In this document: piece by piece, positions 1 to 12,054 of the stretch | How the letters are laid out: each line of letters opens with the position of its first letter | How positions within the stretch are numbered: position 1 is the stretch's first letter | Assembly: GCA_021307315.1 (NCBI GenBank) | Contig: JAJSPD010000030.1 | Span: forward strand, 124,001-188,000 | Direction: 5' to 3' | From: Bisporella sp. PMI_857 | Taxonomy: Eukaryota > Ascomycota > Leotiomycetes > Helotiales > Helotiaceae | DNA: 64,000 nucleotides | Notes under the pieces: model-generated | Databases searched by the model: none | What the model was told of the DNA's origin: nothing | The model's input: only the letters and a program-made list of their open reading frames with translations | Position numbers and translations under genes: made by a program

Positions 1-1137
1 GGGAAACGACAAGAGCAAGGTGAAAGAAGAAGAACTACTTATAACTCTGTGGTGTTGATGATGGTGGCTGAAATAGTAGGATAGGAATTTGTACAAGCCA
101 TGGCGGGGAAGTTAGGGGCACTATCTGCCAATTAGGCCCGGATCGACCCTGGATGGTGCTGCAACGCTGCGGGCTGTCAAGATCTGTGGAGCATTTATGG
201 CGGCTGTCACTGGCTGGATATCAGGGGAATGGCTGTGGGTGATCACTTCGCTTACTTACATGTGACTAATGAAAGATTTCAATTAGCACTTCTTCAACAT
301 TTGCAGAAAATAATTACATCCTGAAGCGATTGGCCATTAGGTCCTACATAAGTAAACCTACCTTCACTAAGTGCACTACTGTCGAGAAGTCTGGACGCCA
401 ACGTTAAAGAGACTCGCAGTGCAGTTAGAAACTGATGCTGTAAGGATAGGATAAAGTGTCAATGATGTCAGGCCAAGGCTGCAAACCATAACTCGCAAGG
501 CTGTGATATCTCTCTCGCAGATGGAGAGGGTCGGATTCACCGCAACAAAAGATGATGAACTCTGTCTATCTATAGCTACCGTAACCAGTGATATCAGAAA
601 TGATAAACACACTAACAACCAACCTCCAAAGCATATTGTTTGCTGTAAGGGGAACTTGATGTACAAGGGCTCATCCTCGCGTCTTGCTAAATAACATAAA
701 AATCATAGTTGGGATTAATCATCTCAAAGGCTATTATATTTACTGGTAAAACCCTAAGTATATAAACTCATATTTAATAATAAACATTGCAAATTCGTGG
801 ATCTTCAGCAACACCAAACTACAAGCGGACAAATTGAGGAATCACATGATCGATGTCTTTTTCAGGCCTAGTGCCATATCCCCATAAAGCCTCGGTCGGC
901 TTGGACTTGGGCTGCCGAGTTCCAGAATTCTGAGTTTCTAGAACAAATTGCACAAAACAACCACAACCCCTGAGTGAGCTCACAACACCTCAAGTTGGAC
1001 ATATCACGCGTTCATCTAGGTGTTGGCTGGGGTTGTATCCTTGTGCGTCAACTTTGGTCTCCTGCGCCTTAACCATCATGTTCTCGTAGTTAGCGCATTT
1101 GACAGCAAGCTCACGAACTAAGTGAATCATAATCACC
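1..1137. other. Upstream intergenic region, no gene seen
   Basis: No convincing gene was found. Small open frames on both strands (for example 376-666 minus) have no recognisable domain or splice structure. The last few hundred bases must contain the PEX6 promoter. The PEX6 start has a good fungal context (CACC directly before the ATG). Confidence 0.5.
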
Positions 1138-4100
1138 ATGACGGAACAGACTACGATGCCGCATCATCGAAAGCGCAAGCGCCGGCGGCAGGATAAGGCT
1201 CCAACTAATGCGCGACTGGTCCTGGACGACCATGTAAAGGGCGATGTCGGCATACTATCAGAAGACCTCTTTGCCGAGCTGTTTCCTACCATTGTGCAAG
1301 GTAGACTATTCATAACATATTCGAGACATGTCGCTAACTTTAATCAGCCAAAGAAAACGGAATCAGCGGTTCTGCAATTCCCGAAGTACAGCATGTTGCA
1401 ATTGCTCCCTGGGGACCATCGACCTCCGTCGAAGACTCAACATGGGCAGTGGTTCCAGTGAGACGTTCAACTGCCCTCGCACAATCGACCGTACAATTTT
1501 CTCCTCATTCTCTCGCTCTACAGGGGTTCGCAGAAGCTTTGCAGAGAATTGCGCCATCAAAGCTGTCGAGTCACAGCCGAAGCGGAATCGAAATAAAAGT
1601 GTTAGATGTGGTCCCCTTACCATTGGAGACTGTATTTGTCACTATTGAATGGGATATAGCACGAAGATTAGAGAACGGCGAAGGCACATTTCACGGTGAT
1701 CATGCGCGTGCTAATGGAACCACAAATGGTCAACGAACTTCTAGAGTACCGGAGGACCGGCTTACAGCTGCAATTCGGGAAGCACTTAGTTCTCTGAAAG
1801 TCGTTCATACAGGCGACTTCTTTTCATTGCCCTTGCCTCCACATCCCATCACGCATGTGCCTCCTCCGCCCGCAAAAGTGACCTTGTGCGAGCCTGTTGG
1901 ACAAGGCATTCTAGCGCCTCAAAGCAAGATCATTATTACCAAAACTGGCCATCATGTAAAGACTGCTAGGAAGGTAACCCCACTTACATCAAATCGGACT
2001 TTAAGCGAGCTAGCAGAGGAAGATGAAGACACTGCCAATGACCAATTTTACTCTGCAGCAGAAGATAGATATAAGACTGATGTGCCAGTAGAAGATGACA
2101 TTTCGGAAACCGAAACCGAGACTGAGACGGAAGTGTCCAGTGGAGACAATGATGACCTTTCAGATGACTCTATGGACGACATGATATCTTTACAGGTACC
2201 AATGCTACCAGCTCATAACGCTAGTGGGATCTCCACGGTTCAAGCGGGGACGCCACGGACTATTGGGAGAAAAACCAACGGAATCAGTACACCCGGATCA
2301 GTGTTCTCGACATTCACTGCTACAACAGCAAGGGCGACTGGTCAACGGGGTAGACTTTTCAAAGTTCAGGGGTTGGTGCAGCCTTTACCTAACGAGTCAT
2401 TGCATCCAAAGCCAAACCCAGACGATGATGGTGAGGCAAGAATATTTGTTGATATCGGATCGTTGTCAAAAATCGGCTGTTTTTCGGGAGATTGGGTACG
2501 TCTTGAGGCTGCACCCGAGCCTCCAGTCAACGGAGTAGGGCTCTGGGGATTAGGAAGTTTTGGAGCTGCTGAGGAAGAGGAGTCGATTTGGAGACCTGTG
2601 AAAGTGTTTGGCTTACCCGAAAGCTACTCGAATCGACCGATTGCCAAGCTGCCGAAGGCAAAGCAGACAGACGGTCGCCGACTATCTTTCTTCGACTCTC
2701 AGGTGCAAAAGCCATCGAGTCCAACGGTCTACATGTCTCCTATACTTTTGGCGAATATGGAAAACACGCCATATTGCAGGTTGTCTCCTCTAAAGCGAGC
2801 TACTTATCCAGTGAAGGTGTCGCAGCAAAAACTCATCAGTTCTTCTCGGCCCCCATTTGGACGAGAACTTACCTTGCAGAAAATCATGACACCGTTCTCC
2901 TCGGATCGGACACTGCAGAATGCCTTGTTTTCAGGATTGAAAACGCATTTTGCAAGTTGCATCCGGATTGTTAGAAAAGGTGATCTTATTGCCATACCCA
3001 TAGATGAGACCCTGGGACGGACATTGTTTCAACCTTCCACGAATGATGATTTAGAATTGGAAGAGCTGTTTGGGAACGCCAACGTCAATGGAGCAAGATC
3101 ATCAACTGCATCAAAGCCCACGGGAGTGGCATGGTTCAGAATCACGTATGTAGGAACCGCAAAAGAAGGGGGTGATGACGGCGATGGCGATGAAATCTGG
3201 GGAGGCGTGGCTGCTGTCGATGCATCGGCGATTCGAATGTCACAATCAGGTAGTGAGACAAGCCACCTTCCAGCATCTTTAGATAATCCTTGGGAATATT
3301 ACTTGGGTATTAAATCAGTATCCAAATCGGATACAGAATCAACTTCAATGCCCGAGCTACCAAAATGCCACATCACCACTCTTCAGCGTCGTTTGCGAGA
3401 GCTTATCGCAGCTGCAACTAGCCCTCGCGCCATACATTTAAATCTGCAGCCTCTTGCGATATTATTGGTATCGACACAGCGCAATATTGGCAAGGCAACG
3501 ATGGCAAAGCGAGCATGCTCTGATATCGGGCTTCACACTTTCGCGATTGATGCATATGATATTGTCAGTGAAGGTGGGGCTGGAAGCGACGTTAAGACGG
3601 CAGGATTTCTGGAAGCTCGAGCCGAACGAGCAATGAGTTGCGGTCCTGAATATTGTACTCTGTTGATTCAGCATATCGAAGCACTAACCGCAGATAGAAT
3701 GATGACAACTATGAAGGACATATTGTCTAGGCTTCGTGTTCTGATTGCCACCACCACTGAAGTCGACAAGATTCCGGATGGTGTTCGAGGACTGTTTACA
3801 CATGAACTGGAGATGAATGCACCTGATGAATGGGAGCGCGAAGGGATTTTAAGAAATATCATTGATGACCAGCCCGTTCCCTTAGCTCCTGAAGTTGAGC
3901 TTAGCAGCGTGGCAGTCAAGACGGCTGCTTTAGTTGCTGGCGATCTGGTTGATGTTGTTGACAGGGCCCTGGTAGCGAGAAATTCTCGGCTACAAAACCT
4001 TGCATCGACTACATCAAGCGCCGAAACTGAAGTTACAGTACGTGATGTTCTGGTCGCCGGAGGTCCTGCAGGTCGATGTCTCACCAAAGGAGACTTTGAT

Positions 4101-5500
4101 CTCGCCGTTGAAGCTGCACGTAAGAATTTTGCCGACGCCATTGGCGCCCCAAAAATTCCCAACGTGAGCTGGGCTGATGTGGGCGGTCTCACAAATGTGA
4201 AAGACGCTGTTATGGAGACCATTCAATTGCCATTAGAACGACCAGAACTGTTTGCTAAAGGTATGAAGAAGCGCTCAGGTATCCTCTTTTATGGTCCGCC
4301 TGGAACCGGTAAGACCCTACTTGCCAAGGCTATCGCTACAGAGTTCAGCCTGAACTTCTTCAGCGTTAAAGGGCCAGAACTGCTCAACATGTACATCGGA
4401 GAATCCGAGGCAAATGTACGAAGGGTCTTCCAGCGGGCACGAGATGCACGACCTTGCGTTGTCTTCTTTGATGAATTGGACTCAGTGGCTCCGAAGCGTG
4501 GAAATCAAGGCGATAGTGGTGGCGTTATGGACCGAATCGTGTCTCAGCTTCTGGCGGAACTGGATGGAATGTCTGATGGCGAAGATGGAGGTGGAGGTGT
4601 CTTTGTTATCGGTGCCACCAATCGGCCAGATCTGCTCGACGCTGCTCTGCTCAGACCTGGAAGATTTGATAAGATGTTGTACCTTGGTGTCAGTGATACG
4701 CATGACAAACAACTGACAATTATGGAAGCTCTGACACGAAAGTATGCATTATCCCGCTAAACACAAATAACCATGCTAATAACTATAGATTTACCCTCCA
4801 TCCATCTCTTTCTCTCTCTAAGATCGCATCCAAGCTTCCCTTCACATACACTGGTGCAGACTTCTACGCCCTCTGCTCAGATGCCATGCTCAAAGCCGTC
4901 ACCCGCCAAGCTTCTCTCGTGGATTCCAAGGTCGCAGGTAAGTTGCTCTTCTTTCTCTCATCCCCTACTTTCATACCACATAAGTAACCGGTTGAACAGC
5001 GATCAACAAATCTAAGCTTCAGGATGGTAAGCCAAAAATTTCTACAGCATACTTCTTCGACCACTACGCTACCAAAGAGGATGTGGCTGTGTTGGTCGAA
5101 GAAGAAGACTTCATCGCAGCTGAACGGGAGTTGGTGCCGTCCGTTAGCGTGAAGGAGTTGGAGCATTACAAAAGGGTTAGGGAGCAGTTTGAGAAGCCTG
5201 AAGAGAAGGGGCCGGTATCGTCGGAACTAAATGGTAGCGGGAGAAGTAATGGAAAGGGCAAAGGGAAGGAAAAGGCGGTCGATAGGAAGGGGTAAGTCAT
5301 ATCTAGTTTATAGTTTATGCTTAGAACGGCAATGGAGATGCTAATATAATCACAGGAAAGGAAAAGCGACTATCTCAGACGAAGAAGATGACTTCTATAC
5401 TGGTGGCTCAATGACGAATGGAAAGGGGAAAGGGAAGGGGAAGGCTGTTGGTATGGGCTTCCAGGACGGGAGTCTTGAGGATGAGGAGGAGATGTATTAA
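1138..5500 (+). CDS. PEX6: Peroxisomal biogenesis factor 6 (AAA ATPase PEX6)
   Basis: PEX6 pairs with PEX1 in the AAA complex at the peroxisomal membrane that pulls ubiquitinated PTS1 receptor back to the cytosol, so it is needed for matrix protein import. The five exons are 1138-1300, 1348-4741, 4789-4937, 5000-5291 and 5356-5500; all introns are 47-64 bases, GT-AG, and the phases close to 1380 aa, normal for fungal PEX6. The N-terminal part is divergent, with acidic low-complexity stretches. The first AAA module (about residues 750-980) has a degenerate P-loop (STQRNIGKATM), as usual in this family. The second is canonical: Walker A GPPGTGKT at 1037-1044 and Walker B FFDELDS with D1096/E1097. 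The C-terminus is lysine/glycine-rich (repeated GKGKGK) and ends in an acidic tail. Intron 1 is supported because splicing joins a basic N-terminus to the conserved VPVRRS segment. Confidence 0.96.
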
Positions 5501-7882
5501 TGATGTGAATGTTTTGTTTGATTGGTAAAATACTGTAACATATAAAAGCGGGGTAGCCATGTTCATATATATTACTACCTCAGTAAAGGAATGAAATATA
5601 TGGAATGGCAGCAAGAATCGCGTTGGTAATGAACGCTAGCACGAATCAAAATATACCTAAGTTCTCGATGAAGCTGGATAGTGACTGGCTATAGGACACC
5701 CATGCTGTTGATAATATCTACGTAGCTGATTACGCAGCGCATTTTGTGAGACCAAGTTCCCTCACTAATCCCCCCTGTGACAGAGGCACCAAGGAGAAAA
5801 AGGTAGGTTCTCAAATAGCGTGGCATAGGTGATCAACCTAAACGCATTTGCAGAAAGAGCTTAAAAATTGCAGGCCCCCAACCTCTTTCCCCCAATTTAT
5901 ACATTCCCAACCCCCACAACCACCCGCAACCCGCAGATCTCGGAGTTTCTTGCTGCGTTTTCCTTTCCGTGTCGTCTTCGAGATCGTGTAGGCGTACGTG
6001 GCGTTGATGGTTTTGGCATGCTGGTGGGGAAAGGGTATATAAGCCCTCTGCGATCCCGGATAATTTTGTCTTCATGCTTTATCACAACCTATATCATCTA
6101 AGAGACCAAGCAGGGGGCGCGTTTGCTTTTGCTGAGGTTTTATTGTTTCGATGTGGGATTGCAATCCCCCCCCCCCCCCCCCATTTGCGTCTAGAGATTG
6201 TGGAGATTGAAGGGATGGTGTACTAGATTCATGTTGGGTTTCTTGTTTGGTTTCGTGTCGATGACGGTGCGGGTGTTGTTGTTAGATATAGAGATGCTGT
6301 TTGGTGAATGGGCCTTGTACGCTAACTTGGGGGTATGAGTATGCTTTGGCTTTTGGTGCATAAATAAATTATTGTAAGTAAGCTTAGCTACGGGTGCAAT
6401 AGGAGATGTTGGAGATTCGGCTTAATTGGGAATTCCTAAGTTTGTCTCTTCGACCCATGATGAGTGCACTTTCTCTGGCCTGGCAGGTGCGATCTTATAT
6501 ATTTGGTTTCCCCAATATTGACTTTTATCAAACCTTTGATATTTTCAAGGATCCTGTGGTAATTAGAGCGGAGCTCTTGTCTTAGACTTGATGTAATGGC
6601 ATTGGCTACAGTATAGAAAGCATATTCGCATGCTCTGTCATTGAAATCGAATTTCTTTAGAGTTTTGGCTGTTCAATAAAAGGAAGCTAGATTGGGCAAC
6701 GTGGGTCTGTTGGCGATATTTCTTCGCATCACAATCTAGATGTGGAAATTAAGGTAAATTTGAAGCTAAAAGGGATATTTTTATATGGGCAAGTTGATAT
6801 CCTGCTGGATGCTACCGAATTGACACCATTTAGATCAGACGAGACATGCCTCCAAGCATATCAATTTTAACATTAACCCTGAATACGTGTACGGCATCTT
6901 GCTAACTAAGTACATTCATAGCTTTCTTATTTCCTTTTCTCCCGATTTCTTTTCGCACAGTAGGAACACCCAAGCAGAAATAACGGCTACACTTAGTTTT
7001 GAACCTCAGTCTCACCAGGAAATGGAGGGGAATTAGACTCTATGGTTCCCCAATAGGTAAGGTTTACCTTGATAAGATAAAATAGCGGGATGTGGCCGCC
7101 GGATCGGCACAACTTACTATCAGGCACTAAACATCAGGGAACGCCGGAGTAGCTCCGGCACCCTGCTTCAAATCTAAATGCAAAGCTGAACGGCCTGACT
7201 CTCTTTTCTTACATTTCTATCGTAAAACAGGTATTATTATCTTAGTACTGCAGCCTCTTCAAAATAAAAGTAACGTATGTTGCCTTTTCTCTCTTTTTTC
7301 GCTCGGATACACATGAACTAAGATTTACTCTTGCACGTTTTCTTAAGCGCAGCGCCCTTGATAGAATTATGAGTTAATAAATAATAGCATTCTTTTTTCT
7401 TTGCATTTTAAAAAAAGACCCCACTTAACACCAAATTCTATTTTTTTCGAACTTTTCGCTACGATTTGCTTTCGCACTTATTACTCAGTGCTGCGGTTTG
7501 CCCCCGGGTTTAGCGACCCTCCATATTGAGTAAAGTGCGCACACAGACTCTCGCCGCTTTCATCTATAAAATGCGCCTTCCCTCACCACGCGGGCCTCGT
7601 GCAATTCAATGTTTTCCTAACAAGCCCCTTTCTCCCGTTGCCATCTGGCTATGTGCTGTTTAGCCCCTTTTCTACGCGGTCACTATTTACTAATCTATAT
7701 GTAAGTTTAACTACAAAAAATTGTTAATTATTCTGTTATCAATCTGTTTTGCTCTTTATATAAAATAAAGTTGTAGCAAGTGATTAAGTTGAGTCCAAAA
7801 GTAAACTGCATTTATTTTCCGATTAGCTGAGGCAATTGCTTCAAGTATACTTTTGTCATTTACTAGACAGAGCTTCCTTGCC
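5501..7882. other. Long intergenic region with a 17-base C tract
   Basis: These 2.4 kb lie between two genes pointing toward each other, and I see no coding gene. They hold a homopolymer of 17 C (6166-6182) and a TATATAAG box at about 6036 with no gene attached. Several TATA-like AT-rich stretches follow. A non-coding transcript cannot be excluded. Confidence 0.5.
6166..6182. repeat. Poly-C homopolymer (17 bases)
   Basis: An uninterrupted run of 17 C in intergenic DNA. Its exact length is prone to sequencing error. Confidence 0.8.
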
Positions 7883-10075
7883 CTAGTTCCTCTCGTATAT
7901 TCTAATAGTCCCAATGGTCCGATCATGACTAAATCCAGTGTTCCAACTCTCTACCTCATTCTGTGCGCGTAACCTTTCGCGATCTACTTCAACCTTAAGG
8001 CGTCTAGCCTCTGCCCATCCCATAGGCCACTCTTCCGTTGCCTCATCAATTAGTTGTCTCACTTCAACAGGTATATCCCTAGCTGCCTCACTCGCAAATA
8101 CACCTCTGTCAAGTGCAGCGTCCACCCACCAGTTGTGCTGCTGCGGTGGTACGTTCGATGTCGATACGATACGGTAGTTCGGGTCAACGAGGTACAGGAA
8201 AAGGATGCGGAGGTGTCCGTTACGGGTGCTATCTAGCAACGAGACTGGCTCGAGACGGTGCTCCAGAGTATTTGGCCAGGTAAGGAGACGCTTAGAAGGT
8301 AATAGGACGGTTCCTTGTGTCTGCTTGCCAGGCATAAAGAAACGTAATTCAGCAGTATCGATCTCCATTTGGTAGGCAGCTGCAGACTGCATGAATCCAA
8401 AGATAGTACGCATGGCCATGTAGTTGTCGTCCAAGTAGTGAGAGTCTTCCTTAAAGTCATACTCCTCTTCGTCCATTGAGATAAATTGGTGGAACGAGAC
8501 TTTCGGAGTGTGGATGTTAGAAGTTGAATAGACATATGCGGCTGTAGCGACGATATGCTCATTTCGCTGTGCCTCAAGAGACAGCTTACTTGTAAACACA
8601 GGCTGCGCCGGCGTTAACTCGATGTCTCGGAATCGGACAATGATCTGAAGGCCCTGGTGTACAAACTCATCATGTAAACTGACTCGGTATATGCCGTTGT
8701 CTGGATCTGGTACAGGCTGTGACATTCTCACCCTTTTGCTATTTCGTATGACAGGGTCTGTTGAAGCTACAATAGCTTTTCCATTCTTCCCTAGTTTCCA
8801 GTCTTTATAGGAAAAGGCACTTCCCGGCTCTGGATGGGCTACCATGTGCAAACTTTGTATTACCTCATCCACAAGCAATCCAAGCTCCAAAGCCGTGTCC
8901 TCGTCGCGTCCCATGTTCCGATCTCGTGTAGATATCATTTGCTTTAGCCTTTCTGTTAGAAAGTGGATATTATAGCCATAGCTACAGTCCAGATTGTCAA
9001 GAAAATTTTCGATTTGGAGCAAGAAATTTGTATATTCTTTAGCCTCCTGGTCGCTAAATGGACCGCCATTTTCCCAGAAGCTTCTCATGCGCTCCCAAAG
9101 ATTGGCAGTGCATTCGGAAGGGTCACCCTTCTCATATCCATACGTTCTAATTCGAATAGGTGCCGGGGCTGTGACCCCTTTGAAGAGACAGTCATTCCAC
9201 ATGTGTATTGCTGGTTTCATAACATGTTCTAATATGCTATAGAGTCGTTTGTAGTATGTTGGGTGCAAGTTATTGATGTATGATGTGATAGAGAGCCCTG
9301 AATCTCTGTCCGGAGCAAATTTGACCTCGCAAGGTAACCACTGGAACCGTAAAGACCAAAGGCGCAACTGCGTCTCATGATCTAATCGATCTTCTAAAGA
9401 AGGCGCTACTTTCCCTAATATATTACTGCAGATTTCAACACAATCGTCTCGTCCGATTTGCGTCCCATCTTGATATACCCGAGTCTTGCCATATACAAGG
9501 GGGAAAATAGAAGGGTCTACAATATCGGATATCTGCTTATGGCTCCCGTTACCTATGTTGTAGCTCCAAAACTCCTCTCGTAGCGGCTCAATCGCATTTT
9601 TGAGCTCTTCTGTAAGTGTAGTAGAAACAAGAATGTCCGATTTGCAAACACAAGAACCTGCATCCATAACACGGACAAATCCTTTACTGTTCAAGTCAAC
9701 AGCTTTGTCTTTTAGTTCTAAGATACACCAATTCCAAGCTTTATCGCTAATTAGTGGGACGGCTGTAACCTCTATCTCACCCCATTTGTTTACCAGTTCC
9801 TCCTCAAGCTCAAGAGTAATTGTTAGTGAGGTGGTAGCTACTTCCGTCCGCCAGCCGGCTACTTTCGTATCATCGAAAACCTCTGTTTCCCATCCTTCCT
9901 TGTTTGTGAGGAACTCCATCAGAGCCATCATAGCTAGCTCCCGTGCACTAAGGCGAGGACATTGCGTCCACTTCGTTGCTCCATCATTGAAGCATTTGTT
10001 AGCATCAATCTCATGGTTGATTGGTAGGCCACCAAATCCAGGAACAACAATTGGTGAGGATCCAGCATTGTTCAT
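7883..10075 (-). CDS. DUF4246 family protein
   Basis: A single-exon frame of 730 aa starting at the ATG at 10073-10075. I recognise the DUF4246 family of fungal proteins from the N-terminal RELAMMALMEFLTNK block, the PLVYGKTRV block, the NEHIVATAAYVY block and the C-terminal FLYLVDPNYRIVST block. The last part of these proteins resembles a 2-oxoglutarate/Fe(II) oxygenase barrel, which is family knowledge rather than something visible here. In the relatives I remember, the NE..VAT block is preceded by a WHVEG motif; here the position reads LSLEA, so the presumed metal-binding His is missing, while the later PNTLEHR His is kept. The biological role is unknown. It converges with PEX6 across a 2.4 kb gap. 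It could be a catalytically altered paralog. Confidence 0.85.
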   Translation of the reverse strand: MNNAGSSPIVVPGFGGLPINHEIDANKCFNDGATKWTQCPRLSARELAMMALMEFLTNKEGWETEVFDDTKVAGWRTEVATTSLTITLELEEELVNKWGEIEVTAVPLISDKAWNWCILELKDKAVDLNSKGFVRVMDAGSCVCKSDILVSTTLTEELKNAIEPLREEFWSYNIGNGSHKQISDIVDPSIFPLVYGKTRVYQDGTQIGRDDCVEICSNILGKVAPSLEDRLDHETQLRLWSLRFQWLPCEVKFAPDRDSGLSITSYINNLHPTYYKRLYSILEHVMKPAIHMWNDCLFKGVTAPAPIRIRTYGYEKGDPSECTANLWERMRSFWENGGPFSDQEAKEYTNFLLQIENFLDNLDCSYGYNIHFLTERLKQMISTRDRNMGRDEDTALELGLLVDEVIQSLHMVAHPEPGSAFSYKDWKLGKNGKAIVASTDPVIRNSKRVRMSQPVPDPDNGIYRVSLHDEFVHQGLQIIVRFRDIELTPAQPVFTSKLSLEAQRNEHIVATAAYVYSTSNIHTPKVSFHQFISMDEEEYDFKEDSHYLDDNYMAMRTIFGFMQSAAAYQMEIDTAELRFFMPGKQTQGTVLLPSKRLLTWPNTLEHRLEPVSLLDSTRNGHLRILFLYLVDPNYRIVSTSNVPPQQHNWWVDAALDRGVFASEAARDIPVEVRQLIDEATEEWPMGWAEARRLKVEVDRERLRAQNEVESWNTGFSHDRTIGTIRIYERN

Positions 10076-10639
10076 TGTTATTCAGAATCCTTTTTAATAT
10101 TCGAATAAAATTGTAATTCGGTGGTGAAGGGACAAATGTGGAAGAAGGTATGCGAATTTGCTGAGTACAAAGGAAGTTGGTATTATTATCTGTTCCCAAT
10201 GGGACCCCAAGTTGCCACAGAATGAAACTGTCGGTATGTCAGGAATCGGCTTACGTAAGTAGGCCAAGGAGCTGGGAAATCTCTTACAAACACATATTTA
10301 CGGCTTAGAACTGTATTATTATTATGATTATTATTATTCCTTTAACGTGCTGTTCAGCCGAGGACTATGTAACACGGCTATGGCCAGTGATTTACAAAGA
10401 CATACATGGTATATATCTTGCCTCACCCGGGCTAAGCTCAACTCTGCGCTATTTCCCTTAGTCTTTGTCGTTTCCCGTTCTTACTCAGCTATCACGGGAA
10501 TAATTTTGTCCTAACTAGGATCCACTAAGTGGGAAATATGTAACAAGTGCTAATCGGCTAAGCGAGCGGTCGAGGGTGCGTAAATCAGTGGCCCACCCCA
10601 CCCCCGAATTCAGAGCTTTAAACCGCTGTGCTCAGACTT
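10076..10639. other. Intergenic region with an ATT microsatellite
   Basis: The promoter side of the DUF4246 gene. It contains a short imperfect ATT/ATG triplet run (about 10313-10338) and no coding signal that I can support. Confidence 0.45.
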
Positions 10640-10647
10640 ATTTTATA

Positions 10648-10729
10648 CGGCAAATGACTGAAATACCACTGTTTTTTACCCGAAATTCTCATATACCACT
10701 GTTTTGGTTTGTCTCTTACTGAAATACCA
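10648..10729 (+). repeat. Left terminal inverted repeat
   Basis: The left arm contains internal sub-repeats of the motif TACCACTGTTTT and GAAATACCA. It pairs with 11182-11263 on the opposite strand with three substitutions. Confidence 0.85.
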
Positions 10730-10866
10730 TCATTTTGAAGCCAAGAGAAAATGATGGTATACTAGTAATACTACTGTAAAACACTTTTCTTACTGGTATA
10801 CCATCATTCGAGCTGGATGACGAAGAGCAAGAGCGTCAAGCTCAGCACTTTGATATAGAGCTAAAT

Positions 10867-11052
10867 ATGCAATATGCTAGAGAGGAGGTTATACAAAAGG
10901 AAGTAGATATTGTCGGCAATCTTCTTAGTAGCGATGACGAGCTTTCAGACGTGCTTAGTGACTTATTCGAGGCTAATCACGAGTATATGGTTGAAATACC
11001 TTTAGAAATCCGTTATTTTACAAAGTCAGGAAAGGCGTATGGAAGTGCGTGA
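10867..11052 (+). CDS. Short open frame inside the TIR element, unknown
   Basis: Sixty-one residues from the first ATG. The frame is also open upstream to about 10810, giving an acidic N-terminal extension beginning ELDDEEQERQ. The composition is strongly acidic (SSDDELSDVLSDLFE). No transposase motif is visible. It may be a remnant of a transposase or of a captured host exon, or chance; expression is unproven. Confidence 0.25.
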   Translation: MQYAREEVIQKEVDIVGNLLSSDDELSDVLSDLFEANHEYMVEIPLEIRYFTKSGKAYGSA

Positions 11053-11181
11053 TATTGAGCGATTCAGGGTCCTTTGTAATTAGAGTACTTTTATTTCTAT
11101 TATAGGTTGCTTATAAAAGTTGTATCTTTCTTTCTGAAATACCATTCTTTTGTTGGTGATTGACTGAAATACTATAGTAAT

Positions 11182-11263
11182 GGTATTTCAGTAAGAGGCA
11201 AACAAAAACAGTGGTATATGAGAATTTCTGGTAAAAAACAGTGGTATTTCAGTCATTTGCCGC
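11182..11263 (-). repeat. Right terminal inverted repeat
   Basis: The reverse complement matches the left arm at 10648-10729 apart from three substitutions and one extra terminal base. It is followed immediately by the second copy of the 8-base target duplication. Confidence 0.85.
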
Positions 11264-11271
11264 ATTTTATA

Positions 11272-12054
11272 ATAACAACAATACAGTATTTTGGTGCTTT
11301 CTACAATAGAACTTTGGATTCTAATATCTAATGCAGTTTTTCGACCCACCCAACTATTGCGGACCCTTAGTTAGTCTCCAGAAATATCGGCAGCACGCAG
11401 TCTCACTATCGGTACTATAACCTCTGATATATGCAGAACGCCAGCCAAGAAACTTCGTAAATAAAAAGTTCAACGCCGTTCAATATACCAAGTTCTCTAT
11501 TGTGGTCGTAATCTGTGATCTGGGATATGCAAGAATAAAACTCCGTAGTCAAGTCGGCAGTAGCATTTCGTTCACCAACAGATCATTTTCCGCGGGCTCC
11601 AACGCACAACGATAAGTTGACGGTGAGACAAGGAAGGAGTAGGATTTATTAGGCAAGAAAAATTAGCTGGGAGGAACAGAGATGTCAAAATTTGGCCAGA
11701 TAAATGGACATCGTTGCTGCTCTATTTGATATCGTAATTGTCTTATAAACAGTCTAACTATGCTTCCCCACTGACAACGACGCTCCGGATATATCAGATC
11801 TAGTTATTGATAGTTCTTCGCGGTCTCTATCCATCCGCTACCCTGAGTGAATCAACTAATCAAGGATAGCGTGCCAAACACTTTTTTCTACCAATTTGTG
11901 CTGCATTTTCTTTTCCTTCTCATCACCGACAAGTTATGTCTTTCACGAAATACCGCCGATTAGTTAAATATTTGTCGCCAGCGTCTTCTTATCCATATCT
12001 TCTTGCTTTCGCAACCTCGAAAAATCCTTCTCAAGGACCTATAGACAGTTAAGT
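11272..12054. other. Intergenic region, nothing identified
   Basis: AT-rich DNA between the TIR element and the first relic frame. I see no open frame with coding character and no repeat structure. Confidence 0.4.

Larger units (their letters stand above)
10640..11271. mobile_element. Non-autonomous TIR DNA transposon (MITE-like) with 8-bp TSD
   Basis: The element proper is 10648-11263 (616 bases). Its ends are inverted repeats of about 81 bases starting CGGCAAATGACTGAAATACC, with only three mismatches between the arms. The right end has one extra base. It is flanked by a perfect 8-base direct repeat, ATTTTATA, at 10640-10647 and 11264-11271. An 8-base duplication is typical of the hAT and P superfamilies; the long arms made of repeated GAAATACCA motifs are less typical. 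The interior carries one short acidic open frame (10867-11052) but no recognisable transposase, so the element looks non-autonomous. Confidence 0.85.

Noticed and set aside
9600..10097. 165-residue plus frame
   Set aside because: Serine-rich antisense shadow of the DUF4246 gene.
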